Of a DNA stretch of 64,000 bases, positions 1 to 8,960 are shown in pieces; position 1 is the stretch's first letter, and every line of letters starts with the position of its first letter. Made by a program: the position numbers and the translations under genes. This DNA is from Anaerolineales bacterium (GTDB taxonomy: Bacteria > Chloroflexota > Anaerolineae > Anaerolineales > UBA11579): contig JAJTXV010000003.1 of the NCBI GenBank assembly GCA_021463845.1, positions 62,001 through 126,000 of the forward strand, written 5' to 3'. The notes under the pieces were generated by a model. The model did no database searches, was not told the DNA's origin, and worked only from the letters and a program-made list of their open reading frames with translations.

Positions 1-564
1 GCCGGCATGGCGCGCACCTACCAGAACATCCGCCTGTTCTCGAACATGACCTCGATCGAGAACATTCTGGTGGGTGAGCATGTCCACCTGCACACGAACC
101 TGGTGGACGCGGTGGTGCGCACCAAGCGCTTCAAGGAAGAGGAAGCCGCGGCCGAAGAAGAGGCCAAGCGCCTGCTCAACTTTGTGGGCCTGCGCGGCCT
201 GGGCGACTCGCTGGCGCGCAACCTGCCTTACGGCGCCCAGCGCCGCCTGGAGATCGCCCGCGCCCTGGCCACCAAGCCCAAGATGCTGCTGCTGGACGAG
301 CCGACCGCGGGCATGAACCCCAACGAAACCGCCGACCTGACCAAGTTCATCCGTGACCTGCGTGACACGCTGGGCATCACGATCATGCTGATCGAGCACG
401 ACATGCGCGTGGTGATGGGCATCAGCGAGCAGATCACGGTGCTGGACTACGGCGCCAAGATCGCTGAAGGCTTGCCGAAGGACATCCAAAGCAACCCGCA
501 GGTGATCGAGGCCTACCTGGGCAGCGGCGCCGCATCTGGCCTTAAGACGGCCAAGGCAAAGTAA
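1..564 (+). CDS. livG: LivG, branched-chain amino-acid ABC transporter ATPase (5' truncated by window edge)
   Basis: This is one of the two cytoplasmic ATPases of a Liv/HAAT importer for branched-chain or related amino acids. The reading frame is open to base 1, and about 70 N-terminal residues including the Walker A loop lie outside the window. The visible part begins with the LivG hallmark AGMARTYQNIRLF. The ABC signature LPYGAQRRLEIARALA, Walker B (KMLLLDEPTAGMNP), the switch histidine in LIEHDM and the family tail follow. A GGAG ribosome site in the 12-base gap leads to livF. The substrate cannot be read from the sequence. Confidence 0.95.
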   Translation, partial: AGMARTYQNIRLFSNMTSIENILVGEHVHLHTNLVDAVVRTKRFKEEEAAAEEEAKRLLNFVGLRGLGDSLARNLPYGAQRRLEIARALATKPKMLLLDEPTAGMNPNETADLTKFIRDLRDTLGITIMLIEHDMRVVMGISEQITVLDYGAKIAEGLPKDIQSNPQVIEAYLGSGAASGLKTAKAK

Positions 565-576
565 GGAGCAGCCCCC

Positions 577-1290
<714 letters not shown>

Positions 1291-1305
1291 ATACGCAGCT
1301 TTGTT

Positions 1306-1422
1306 GTCATTCCGAGAAGCGGCGTAGCCGCGACGAGGAATCCTTTAGGTCAATATCATCCAAGTCAGTCTTTTTTGACCTAAAGGATTCCTCACCCTCG
1401 CTTTGCTCGGGTTCGGAATGAC
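1306..1422. repeat. Dispersed inverted repeat, family A (ATTCC type)
   Basis: The outer arms read GTCATTCCGAG...GAGGAATCC and its complement GGATTCCTC...CGGAATGAC. They face each other across a loop, with an inner TTTAGGTCA/TGACCTAAA pair. Related units lie at 23064-23147 and 55300-55421. It resembles the REP/MITE-like elements dispersed in many environmental genomes and has no coding content. Confidence 0.85.
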
Positions 1423-1434
1423 GATGCAAACAAC

Positions 1435-1465
1435 AAAAAGCGCAGCCGAATGGCTGCGCTTTTTT
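1435..1465. terminator. Bidirectional rho-independent terminator between livF and the deaminase gene
   Basis: A nine-base GC-rich stem (GCGCAGCC-GAAT-GGCTGCGC) is flanked by A5 on the left and T6 on the right. It can therefore stop the plus-strand livF transcript and the convergent minus-strand transcript. Confidence 0.85.
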
Positions 1466-1479
1466 GTTTGCGTTGCAGG

Positions 1480-3450
1480 CTAGGCGGCGATCTTGACGTA
1501 TTCGCGCGGCTCGGCGCCTTCAGTTGACACGCCCAGCAGCTTGGCCAGCTCCAGTATCAGCTTGGCCTTGGTCTCAGCGTCGCGCTGGCTCCAGGTGCGG
1601 CTCTTGATCTCAACAAAGCTGCCCAGATCCGGCTTATCGACCCGGTCTACGTTGACGTAAAAATCTTCGCCGCGGAAATGCACCAGCCAGCGGCGGCGGT
1701 TCTTCTCGACTTCGACCTCACGCGGGGGCTGGAAGTATTCGCGGTAGAAGCGCAGGCTTTGGTCGGCCGGCGCCAGGTAGCGGCTGCGCGAAAGCACCAC
1801 CTCGCTGGGGAACTCACGCTCATGGCTATCGCCCATCAAGGTCAGGCGGTAGCGCGAATGGTCAGGCGCGCCGCTCTCCTTCAGGAACACATCTTCACGG
1901 TAGCGCAGGGTGTAGTTCTCCTCCGGGAAAATGAAGTAGGTGTCGTACTCGTGATAGTGACGCTTGTAGACGATCTTGATCTCGGGATGCTCAAGGGCGG
2001 CGATGACGGTATCGGCATTCTCAACCGGCACCTTGAGTTGGGCCTCGAAACTCTCTTCCTGCGTAGCGCCGCCAATGGCGATCAGCTTGGTCAGGACGGA
2101 CTTCTCACGGGCGATCAGGAACTTATCGATCTTCTTGGCCAGTTCATTGGCCTGGGCCAGCAGGCTGGTCTCATCCAGCGTGGTGAGCTGTCTGGCGCGC
2201 ATCAGCCACTTGCCATTCACCATCACATCAGTCACATCAGTGGACTTGCCCGCATACACGATCTGGGCATAGGTGCTGTTGGGGTCACGGCTGAAGTGCG
2301 GCGAGGCATGCAAGGTGTCGATATCCACCAGGATCAGGTCAGCGCGCTTGCCGGGCTCGAGCGAACCGGTGATGTCGCCGATGTGCATGGCCTGGGCGCC
2401 GAGGCGGGTGGCCATGAGCAAAGCGGTCTGGGCCGGCAGCGTGGTGGGGTCATTCTCACGCAGCTTGGCCAGGAAAGCGGCCAGGCGCACTTCCTCGAAC
2501 ATGTCGAGGTCGTTGTTGGAGGCCGGGCCGTCGGTGCCGATGCCGACGTTGAGGCCGGCCGCAAGCATCTGGCTGACCGGGGCGGCGCCGGAGGCCAGCT
2601 TCATGTTGGAGGATGGGTTGTGGGAGACGCCCACATGGTGGTGCACGAGGGTGTTGATCTCGCCTTTGTCCAGGTGGACGCAGTGAGCAGCCAGCACCTT
2701 GGCATCGAAGAGGTTTTGCTTCTTGACGTAGGGCACCACCGGCATGCCCCAATCCTTGCGGGCATTTTCGACTTCGAATGAGCTTTCTGCGATGTGGGTG
2801 TGCAGGGGAACATCGAACTCCACCGCCAGGGCGGCGGTGGCGCGCAGGATCTCCTCGGTGCAGCTGTAGGGCGCATGCGGGGAAACGGCGGGCACGATGA
2901 GCGGATGGCCTTTCCACTTTTGGATGAACTCGCGCGTGTAGGCCATCGACTCTTCATAGAACTTGGCGTCTGGCGTGGGGAACTTCATCACGGTTTGCCC
3001 GCACACGGCGCGCATTCCGGCCGCGGCGGTTGCTTCGGCCACCGTGGACTCGTAATAGTACATATCCGCAAAGCTGGTGATGCCGGAGCGGATGTATTCG
3101 GCGCAGCCGATCGAGGTGCCGAGGTGCACGAAATCAGGCGTGACGAACTCGCGCTCGACCGGGATCATGTAGCCCATCAGCCACACATCCAGGCGCAGGT
3201 CGTCAGCCAGGCCGCGCAGCAGGGTCATGGGCACATGGGTATGGGCGTTGACCAGGCCGGGCATCAGCACTTTACCGCGGCAATCGAGTTTCTCAGTGGC
3301 TTCGTATTGTTTGAGGATCTCGTCTTCCGGCCCGGCGGCCAGAATGCTGTCGCCGAGGATGGCGACGGCGCCCTTGGGGAATTGGTGCATGCCCTCATTC
3401 ATGGTGAGGACGTGGGCGTTGGTAAGGATAAGGTCTGCTTTAGTAGCCAA
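1480..3450 (-). CDS. MTA/SAH-deaminase-like amidohydrolase fused to a CYTH domain
   Basis: Residues 1 to about 440 form an amidohydrolase of the methylthioadenosine/S-adenosylhomocysteine deaminase (MtaD) group. The metal-site HxH is in GLVNAHTHVPMTLLRG, followed by HIAES, AAHCVHLD, SHNPSSNMKLASG and the metal Asp in GTDGPASNNDLDMFEE. The last 190 residues look like a CYTH triphosphate-binding domain. Its first strand reads EAQLK, where the family has ExExK, so the middle Glu is Gln. It also has LRYRED and a terminal VEIKSRTW strand. The start is TTG at 3450: an in-frame stop precedes it directly and AAAGGGA sits at ribosome-site distance. The fusion is unusual; the deaminase role is inferred from family motifs. 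Confidence 0.82.
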   Translation of the reverse strand: MATKADLILTNAHVLTMNEGMHQFPKGAVAILGDSILAAGPEDEILKQYEATEKLDCRGKVLMPGLVNAHTHVPMTLLRGLADDLRLDVWLMGYMIPVEREFVTPDFVHLGTSIGCAEYIRSGITSFADMYYYESTVAEATAAAGMRAVCGQTVMKFPTPDAKFYEESMAYTREFIQKWKGHPLIVPAVSPHAPYSCTEEILRATAALAVEFDVPLHTHIAESSFEVENARKDWGMPVVPYVKKQNLFDAKVLAAHCVHLDKGEINTLVHHHVGVSHNPSSNMKLASGAAPVSQMLAAGLNVGIGTDGPASNNDLDMFEEVRLAAFLAKLRENDPTTLPAQTALLMATRLGAQAMHIGDITGSLEPGKRADLILVDIDTLHASPHFSRDPNSTYAQIVYAGKSTDVTDVMVNGKWLMRARQLTTLDETSLLAQANELAKKIDKFLIAREKSVLTKLIAIGGATQEESFEAQLKVPVENADTVIAALEHPEIKIVYKRHYHEYDTYFIFPEENYTLRYREDVFLKESGAPDHSRYRLTLMGDSHEREFPSEVVLSRSRYLAPADQSLRFYREYFQPPREVEVEKNRRRWLVHFRGEDFYVNVDRVDKPDLGSFVEIKSRTWSQRDAETKAKLILELAKLLGVSTEGAEPREYVKIAA

Positions 3451-3511
3451 TCATTTCCCTTTCTGTATATTCTTGCAGCGCAAGTTAATGAGTGCTTGAA
3501 ATTAAATTGGC

Positions 3512-4681
3512 CTAGTTTACCTCATCCAGCAGTTTGCGCCGCAGGAAAGACAGCGCCAGGCTGGTGGCCCAGCCCGCCGCCTGGGCAGTATGCCCGCCGT
3601 ACGGCAGGGCAATGTGATGCGGCGCCTTGAGGCCGCTGATGAATATTTCCAACTCGTGGGCGTGCAGACCCTCGCCCTTGGTGCGCAGCTCCACCGCCAG
3701 CACAATGTCGGCGCGCACCTTGCCGGCGTATTCGCTGGCGGCTACCTTGAGCGGCTCGGTGCGCAGGCTGGCGTGCAGCACCTCGCCGCCGACAAAGGCG
3801 TTGCCCTCGCCAGTGAAGGCTTTGACGATGGCGCCGTTGAGGCCCTTTTCGAGCACGGCCAGGGTTTGTTTGCGCTGGGCCAGCTCGCGCAGCACGGCGC
3901 GGGCCAGGGTTTCTTCATCCACGCCGTGCACCCAGTCACCCAGGCGCTGGCGCACTTCGGTTTCCAGCGTGTCAAGCATCTGGTTAGCCTGCTCGACGCT
4001 GTCAGCTTTGGCGGTCAAGCGCACGTCCACGCTGCCGGCATGGGCCGCCAGCCCAACCGTGGGGTTGGTCTGGCGTTCGAGGTCAGCCAGGTGCTCGTCG
4101 ATCTGCGATTCGGGCACGCCAGCCACATGCAGCACGCGGGCACGGATGACGCCGGTGATGCCAAAACGCTCCTGAAAGTACGGCAGGATGCCGTGCTCGT
4201 AGATGTATTTCATCTCGCTGGGCACGCCTGGCACAGCGATGACCACCTTGCCGTTGGATTCGACCAGCACGCCGGGGGCGCTACCTACGGCGTTCTCCAG
4301 GCTGCGGCCGCCCTGCGGCAGCTCCGCCTGGCGCTTGTTGTTCTCGCTGGGCGTGCGGCTCATGCGCGCAAAGCGCGCCACGATCTGCTCCCACAGCTCC
4401 GGGCGGAACTCCAGCCCCACCCCGAGCGCACGCGCAATGCCTTCGCGGGTCACGTCGTCCACCGTCGGCCCCAGGCCGCCGGTGCACAGCACCACATCTG
4501 AGCGGCTGAGGCCCAGCTTCACCGCGTCAGCGATGCGTTGCTCATTGTCGCCCACGGTGGAGGTGTAGAACAGGTCAATGCCGGCATCACGCAGCTGGCG
4601 CGCCAGATATTGGGTGTTGGTGTCGGTGATCTCGCCGAGCAGCAGCTCGGTGCCGATGGTGAGGATCTCTGCGCTGGGCAT
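3512..4681 (-). CDS. cinA: CinA-family protein with degenerate C-terminal PncC domain
   Basis: The N-terminal half is a clear molybdopterin-binding-like CinA/COG1058 domain (SAEILTIGTELLLGEITDTN, CTGGLGPTVDDVTRE). In the family this domain acts as a pyrophosphatase on ADP-ribose or oxidised pyridine nucleotides. The C-terminal half aligns in position with the PncC/NMN-deamidase domain, but the serine motif ESCTGG reads EKGLNG near residue 275. The later TGIAGPGGG-type loop is also absent, so deamidase activity is probably lost. The length of 389 residues is slightly short of a full CinA. The ATG overlaps the stop of the FAD oxidoreductase by one base (TAATG), which suggests translational coupling. 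Longer upstream starts would only read through that gene. Confidence 0.85.
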   Translation of the reverse strand: MPSAEILTIGTELLLGEITDTNTQYLARQLRDAGIDLFYTSTVGDNEQRIADAVKLGLSRSDVVLCTGGLGPTVDDVTREGIARALGVGLEFRPELWEQIVARFARMSRTPSENNKRQAELPQGGRSLENAVGSAPGVLVESNGKVVIAVPGVPSEMKYIYEHGILPYFQERFGITGVIRARVLHVAGVPESQIDEHLADLERQTNPTVGLAAHAGSVDVRLTAKADSVEQANQMLDTLETEVRQRLGDWVHGVDEETLARAVLRELAQRKQTLAVLEKGLNGAIVKAFTGEGNAFVGGEVLHASLRTEPLKVAASEYAGKVRADIVLAVELRTKGEGLHAHELEIFISGLKAPHHIALPYGGHTAQAAGWATSLALSFLRRKLLDEVN

Positions 4682-5832
4682 TAGATTACGTTGTACTCCT
4701 TGATCGAGTCCCGGCTGAAACGGTCCAGGCCCAGCGTCGAGACATCCACACTGCTGGCGCCGCCGTCGAGCATGATCTCGGCCATCAGCTTGCCGGAGAT
4801 CGGGCCGTGCATGAAGCCATGGCCGGAGAAGCCGCCCACCAGGTACAGCCCGTCTATGGGAGTAGCGCCAAAAATGGGATGCGCGTCCGGGGTCACCTCG
4901 TACAGGCCGGCCCAATGGCTGGCCAGGCCAGCTTTTTCGAGGACGGGTAAGCGTTCGGCGGCGCGTTCGAGGATAGTCAGCTCCCACTCCGGGTCCACGT
5001 TCTGGTCGTAGCCCGGCTTCTCGTCGGGATTGGACATGCCGGTCAGCAGGCCATCGCCCTCGCGGTGGAAATACAGCGACTGGGCAAAGTCGATCACGAA
5101 AGGATAATCGGCGGGGATCTCGGGCAGCGGCGTGGTGGTGAGCATCTGGCGGCGGATGGGCCGGATGGGCAGCTCCAGCCCGGCCATCGCGCCCACCTGG
5201 GCCGCCCACGGCCCGGCCGCGTTGAGCACCAGTGGGGCCGAGATGCTGCCCTGGCTGGTGTGCACGTCAGTCACCGCGCCGCCCTCTACTTGCAGGCCAG
5301 TGACCTCGACACTGCCGATGCACTGCGCGCCCAGCCGCGTAGCGGCGTTGATGTAGCCCATCACCACGCTGTTCGGGTCGCACAAGCCGTCCTTGGCGTT
5401 GAAGGTGCCGCGCAGCACATCGTCCAAACGCATCTGCGGCAGGCGGGCGCGCACTTCATCGCCGCTCAGCCATTCGGTGTTGACACCCAGGCTGTTTTGC
5501 AGCGCCACATTCTTTTCGAAGACGGCAATGTCGGCATCGTTATTGAGCAGGAACAGATAGCCGCACTGGCGGTAATCCACTTCCTGCCCGATCTCTTCTG
5601 GAAAGCGCTCCAGCATGGGCAAACTGGCCAGGCTGAGGCGGATATTGACCTCGGTGCCAAACTGGTAGCGGACGCCGCCGGCGCAGCGGCCGGTGGCGCC
5701 CAAGCCGAAGAACTCTTCCTTCTCCAGCAGCACCACATCCTTGATGCCGCGCTGCGCCAGGTGGTAGGCCGCTGAAGCGCCCATCACCCCGCCGCCGATG
5801 ATCACTACTGAAGCTGTCTTTGGAACACTCAC
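4681..5832 (-). CDS. FAD-dependent amine/amino-acid oxidoreductase (DAO family)
   Basis: The N-terminal dinucleotide fold VVIIGGGVMGASAAYHLAQRG, the ATGRCAGGVRYQFG segment and the C-terminal GLYLVGGFSGHGFMHGP mark a D-amino-acid oxidase/sarcosine-oxidase-beta type flavoprotein. Such enzymes oxidise secondary or D-amino acids; the substrate here is unknown. Its partner upstream is an ornithine-cyclodeaminase/mu-crystallin-type protein, a pairing that suggests imino- or amino-acid catabolism (inference). GTG at 5832 is preferred because it forms a 4-base GTGA overlap with the upstream stop and has GGAGG seven bases before it. TTG at 5835 is the alternative. Confidence 0.85.
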   Translation of the reverse strand: MSVPKTASVVIIGGGVMGASAAYHLAQRGIKDVVLLEKEEFFGLGATGRCAGGVRYQFGTEVNIRLSLASLPMLERFPEEIGQEVDYRQCGYLFLLNNDADIAVFEKNVALQNSLGVNTEWLSGDEVRARLPQMRLDDVLRGTFNAKDGLCDPNSVVMGYINAATRLGAQCIGSVEVTGLQVEGGAVTDVHTSQGSISAPLVLNAAGPWAAQVGAMAGLELPIRPIRRQMLTTTPLPEIPADYPFVIDFAQSLYFHREGDGLLTGMSNPDEKPGYDQNVDPEWELTILERAAERLPVLEKAGLASHWAGLYEVTPDAHPIFGATPIDGLYLVGGFSGHGFMHGPISGKLMAEIMLDGGASSVDVSTLGLDRFSRDSIKEYNVI

Positions 5833-6821
5833 CAACTTACCTCCGTGCCAATGCCCAGCTTGCGCGCATTGGCGACTGCCACGCGGGCGGCGAGTGCATC
5901 CTGCACGGCCACGCCCACGGATTTGAAGAATGTGATCTGCTCGGCCGCGCTGCGCCCGGCCGCCTTGCCGTTGAGCACTTCGCCCAGCTCGGCAATGTCG
6001 TCTGCTTTGATGAGCCCATCGCGCAGCGGGATGGCGATCTCGCCGCTTTCCACCTGGGTGGCCGAGCGGCTGTCCACGGTGATGCGCGCTTTGGCGACAA
6101 GCTCGGCCGGCACCTCTATGCCCTCGGCGGTGTGAGTGCCGGCCGCGTTGATGTGCGCCCCAGGGCGCACATCCTCTACGGCGAATACGGGCGCGTGGCT
6201 GGTGGTGGCGGCACTGATGATGTCGGCCTGGGCCACGGCCTCCTGGGCGCTGGCCGCCGGGCGCAGATCCTTGGGCACCCGCCCTACTCCGGCCATCTCG
6301 CTAATGAATTTGACCACCTGGTCTGGATTGGGCGAATACACCCAGGCGGTCTCGATCTCGCGCACGGCGCAGGCCGCCTCCAGCTGCGTGCGGGCTTGCA
6401 CGCCGGCGCCAAAGACCGCCAAGGTCTTGGCGTCCGGGCGGGCCAGCACATCCGTGGCGGCGCCGCAGCCGGCGCCGGTGCGGATAGCGGTGACCGCGGC
6501 GCCCTCGAGCACGGCTTGCAGCACGCCGGTCTCCGGGTCAAAAGCCAGCACCACGGCGTTGATGAGCGGCAGGCCGCGCTGCGGGTTCTTGCCGAACAGC
6601 GAGACCAGCTTGACGGCCAACGCCTGCTGGTCAACCGACGCGCCGTCAACGAATGCGGGCATCAGGATGCTCATGCCCTCGTGCGGCGCAACATTCAGGC
6701 GGGTGCGCAGCGGCACCTCGGCCGTGCCGGCCGAGAGGGCCGCGTAGGCCTGCTTCATGGCGGCGATGCACTCGTCCATCGGCAGCGCCTGGCGTACTTC
6801 GTTAGCATTCAGGATCAGCAT
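5829..6821 (-). CDS. Ornithine cyclodeaminase / mu-crystallin family protein
   Basis: This 330-residue protein has the family layout: an N-terminal substrate lid with LSAGTAEVPLRTRL, LAVKLVSLFGKNPQRGLP, VLEGAAVTAIRTGAGCGAATDVLA and the NAD-binding loop VFGAGVQARTQLEA, then AATTSHAPVF. Members include ornithine cyclodeaminase, alanine dehydrogenase, ketimine reductase and opine-type enzymes, so the reaction is not assigned. It is the first gene of the minus-strand operon that continues with the FAD oxidoreductase and cinA. Its ATG lies seven bases after a TAGAAT box with no ribosome site, so the transcript is probably leaderless or nearly so. Confidence 0.88.
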   Translation of the reverse strand: MLILNANEVRQALPMDECIAAMKQAYAALSAGTAEVPLRTRLNVAPHEGMSILMPAFVDGASVDQQALAVKLVSLFGKNPQRGLPLINAVVLAFDPETGVLQAVLEGAAVTAIRTGAGCGAATDVLARPDAKTLAVFGAGVQARTQLEAACAVREIETAWVYSPNPDQVVKFISEMAGVGRVPKDLRPAASAQEAVAQADIISAATTSHAPVFAVEDVRPGAHINAAGTHTAEGIEVPAELVAKARITVDSRSATQVESGEIAIPLRDGLIKADDIAELGEVLNGKAAGRSAAEQITFFKSVGVAVQDALAARVAVANARKLGIGTEVSW

Positions 6822-6828
6822 GTGTGGA

Positions 6829-6834
6829 ATTCTA
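6829..6834 (-). promoter_or_regulatory. -10 box of the ornithine-cyclodeaminase-like gene, near-leaderless
   Basis: TAGAAT on the minus strand is separated from the ATG by seven bases (TCCACAC), with no Shine-Dalgarno sequence. This spacing puts the expected transcription start at or within a base of the start codon. No good -35 was seen. Confidence 0.55.
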
Positions 6835-6845
6835 ATCCAGTGATG

Positions 6846-6980
6846 CGGGCACCCTCACCCCATTGAATTAAATCCTGGCGTACTCTTACATCCTCCCAAT
6901 GGAGAGGGGAGACGATTTAAGTCTTAGAAAGACTATGTCGGGTTAGGGGCCATACGCAAACCCATATCGGGGTGAGGGGA
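6846..6980. repeat. Imperfect inverted repeat, CCCTCACCCC...GGGGTGAGGG type
   Basis: CACCCTCACCCCAT at the left end faces ATCGGGGTGAGGGG at the right end. In between lie fragments such as CTCCCAATGGAGAGGGGAG and GGGTTAGGGG. The arrangement resembles a decayed member of the common CCCTCACCC/GGGAGAGGG intergenic element. It sits between the divergent ornithine-cyclodeaminase-like and kinase genes. Confidence 0.5.
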
Positions 6981-7005
6981 ACCAGCGCAGAACAAGGCTG
7001 GGGGC

Positions 7006-7011
7006 TATAAT
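7006..7011 (+). promoter_or_regulatory. -10 box upstream of the kinase-PQQ operon
   Basis: A perfect TATAAT would start transcription near 7018. That gives a leader of about 23 bases, which contains GAGGAG just before the ATG at 7041. No convincing -35 hexamer was seen at 17 bases. Confidence 0.6.
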
Positions 7012-7040
7012 CGCTCACCAGGCCGTTTGGCCGAGGAGTA

Positions 7041-8939
7041 ATGCTGAGCGAGGACCAACCCACCCGCAACTTGGATATCCCGGAGAATGCCACGCGCCAC
7101 AGCCAGCTGCGCCAGGGTGAGGTGCTGCAGGAGCGCTACGAGATCCAGGAGATCGTAGGCATCGGCGGCATGGGCTCGGTCTACCGCGCCCGCGACAAGA
7201 ACTTCAAAGCCATCCGCCTGGTGGCGATCAAGGAAATGATCAGCCAGGTCACCGACCCGCTGGTGCGCAAGAACATCTTCCAGATCTTCGAGCGCGAGGC
7301 CAACATCCTCGCCACACTGCGCCACCCTTCCATCCCGCGTATCTACGACTACTTCACCATTGGCGAACGCGCCTATCTGGTGCTGGAATTCATTCACGGC
7401 AAGAACCTGGAGCAGCTGCTGGCGGAGACCACCGGCTTCTTCCCCGAAGAGCAGGTGCTGGCCTGGGCGGTCGAGCTGTGCGATGTGCTGGACTATTTGC
7501 ACAGCCACAAGCCGGAACCGATCATCTTCCGTGACATCAAGCCGTCCAACATCATGAACACCCTGCAGAACCATATTGCCCTGGTGGATTTTGGTATCGC
7601 CAAGGTCTTTGAGTCCAAGCAGAAGAACACCATGGTGGGCACGCAGGGCTATTCCCCGCCGGACCAGTACCGCGGCGAGGCCACCCCCAAGGTGGACATC
7701 TACGCACTGGGCGCTACGCTGCACCACCTGCTGACCCTGCGTGACCCGCAACTGGAGGCGCCGTTCTCCTTCGGGGAACGCCTGATCGGCGAGATCAACC
7801 CCAACGTCAGCCGCGAGTTCGCCGCAGTGGTCGAGCGCGCCCTGGAGTACAAGCCAGAGGACCGCTACGCCAGCGCCATGGAAATGAAGGATGCGCTGAT
7901 CAATGTAGCCCGCAAGACCGGCACCCTGCTCAATCTGAGCATCCCCACCACGCTCAGCAGCGGCGCACCCAGCCGCGGTGTGGGCGTGAAGCCGCTGTGG
8001 AGCTTTGAAGCCGAAGACGAACTGCGCAGCTCGGCCACCTACCACGACGGCACGCTGTACATCGGCTGCTACGACAACAATCTGTACGCGGTGGACGCCG
8101 CCAACGGCGAGTTCAAGTGGAAATACCCCACCGACGGCGGCATCGCCAGCAAGCCGGCCATCTTCGAGAACAATATCTACTTCGGGTCGGAGGACAAGCG
8201 CCTGCACGTCATCTCGACCCGCTCCGGCAAGGTGGTGTGGACACACTACACCAACGGGCCGGTGCGCTCCTCGCCGCGCATTGCTGAGGGGCACGTGTTC
8301 ATCGGCTCAGACGACGGCAGCCTGCACGCCATCGGCCTCAGCAGCGGCCGCCTGGCCTGGCGCTCGGAGGCCGGTTCGCCGGTGCGCTCCACGCCGTGGG
8401 TCGGCAACGAGCACATCTACTTCGGCTCAGAGGCCGGCGATTTCACCGCCACTGACTTCCGCGGCGATGCCAAGTGGCGCTTCAAGGCCAAGCGCGCCAT
8501 TACCTCCTCGCCCGTGCTGCAGGACGGCGTGGTGTACTTCAACTCGATGGACGGCACGCTGTACGCTCTGGACGCCAACACCGGCTGGGCCGTGTGGCGC
8601 TTCCGCCTCGGCAAGGGCAGCATCTGCACCCCCGCCATCGCCGGTAATACGCTCTACACCGGCGCGGCCGACCACATCATCTACGCGATTGACACCCGCT
8701 CGGCCAAGGAGCTGTGGCGCTACACCACCGAGCACCAGGTCAACGGCTCGCCCATCGTGCACCGCGATGCAGTCTACTGCGGCTCGGTGGACGGCAGCCT
8801 GTACTGCCTGGACGCCGCCAGCGGGCGCATGCGCTGGCGCTACCAGACCGATGCGCCCATCACCGGAACCCCGGTGGCCCACGACGATATGATCTTCATT
8901 GGCTCAACCGACAAAAAACTGTATGCCTTCCTGGCATAA
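7041..8939 (+). CDS. Serine/threonine kinase with C-terminal eight-repeat PQQ beta-propeller
   Basis: Residues 32 to about 290 are a Hanks-type kinase: glycine loop GIGGMGSVY, AIKE lysine, catalytic FRDIKPSN, DFG in ALVDFGIAKVF, and the activation-segment motif GTQGYSPPDQY. A short linker with no membrane segment leads to residues 320-632. There, eight consecutive units of about 39 residues each begin with W and carry the PQQ/BamB-like pattern xYFGSxDGxLYALDAxTG. Eight units are enough to close a propeller. Such propellers usually work outside the membrane, yet no signal or membrane helix is present, so this one should be cytoplasmic. It heads an operon with a PP2C phosphatase and an FHA protein. 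The ligand or partner of the propeller is unknown. Confidence 0.93.
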   Translation: MLSEDQPTRNLDIPENATRHSQLRQGEVLQERYEIQEIVGIGGMGSVYRARDKNFKAIRLVAIKEMISQVTDPLVRKNIFQIFEREANILATLRHPSIPRIYDYFTIGERAYLVLEFIHGKNLEQLLAETTGFFPEEQVLAWAVELCDVLDYLHSHKPEPIIFRDIKPSNIMNTLQNHIALVDFGIAKVFESKQKNTMVGTQGYSPPDQYRGEATPKVDIYALGATLHHLLTLRDPQLEAPFSFGERLIGEINPNVSREFAAVVERALEYKPEDRYASAMEMKDALINVARKTGTLLNLSIPTTLSSGAPSRGVGVKPLWSFEAEDELRSSATYHDGTLYIGCYDNNLYAVDAANGEFKWKYPTDGGIASKPAIFENNIYFGSEDKRLHVISTRSGKVVWTHYTNGPVRSSPRIAEGHVFIGSDDGSLHAIGLSSGRLAWRSEAGSPVRSTPWVGNEHIYFGSEAGDFTATDFRGDAKWRFKAKRAITSSPVLQDGVVYFNSMDGTLYALDANTGWAVWRFRLGKGSICTPAIAGNTLYTGAADHIIYAIDTRSAKELWRYTTEHQVNGSPIVHRDAVYCGSVDGSLYCLDAASGRMRWRYQTDAPITGTPVAHDDMIFIGSTDKKLYAFLA

Positions 8940-8960
8940 CGCTGAATACAAGAGAGCGCA

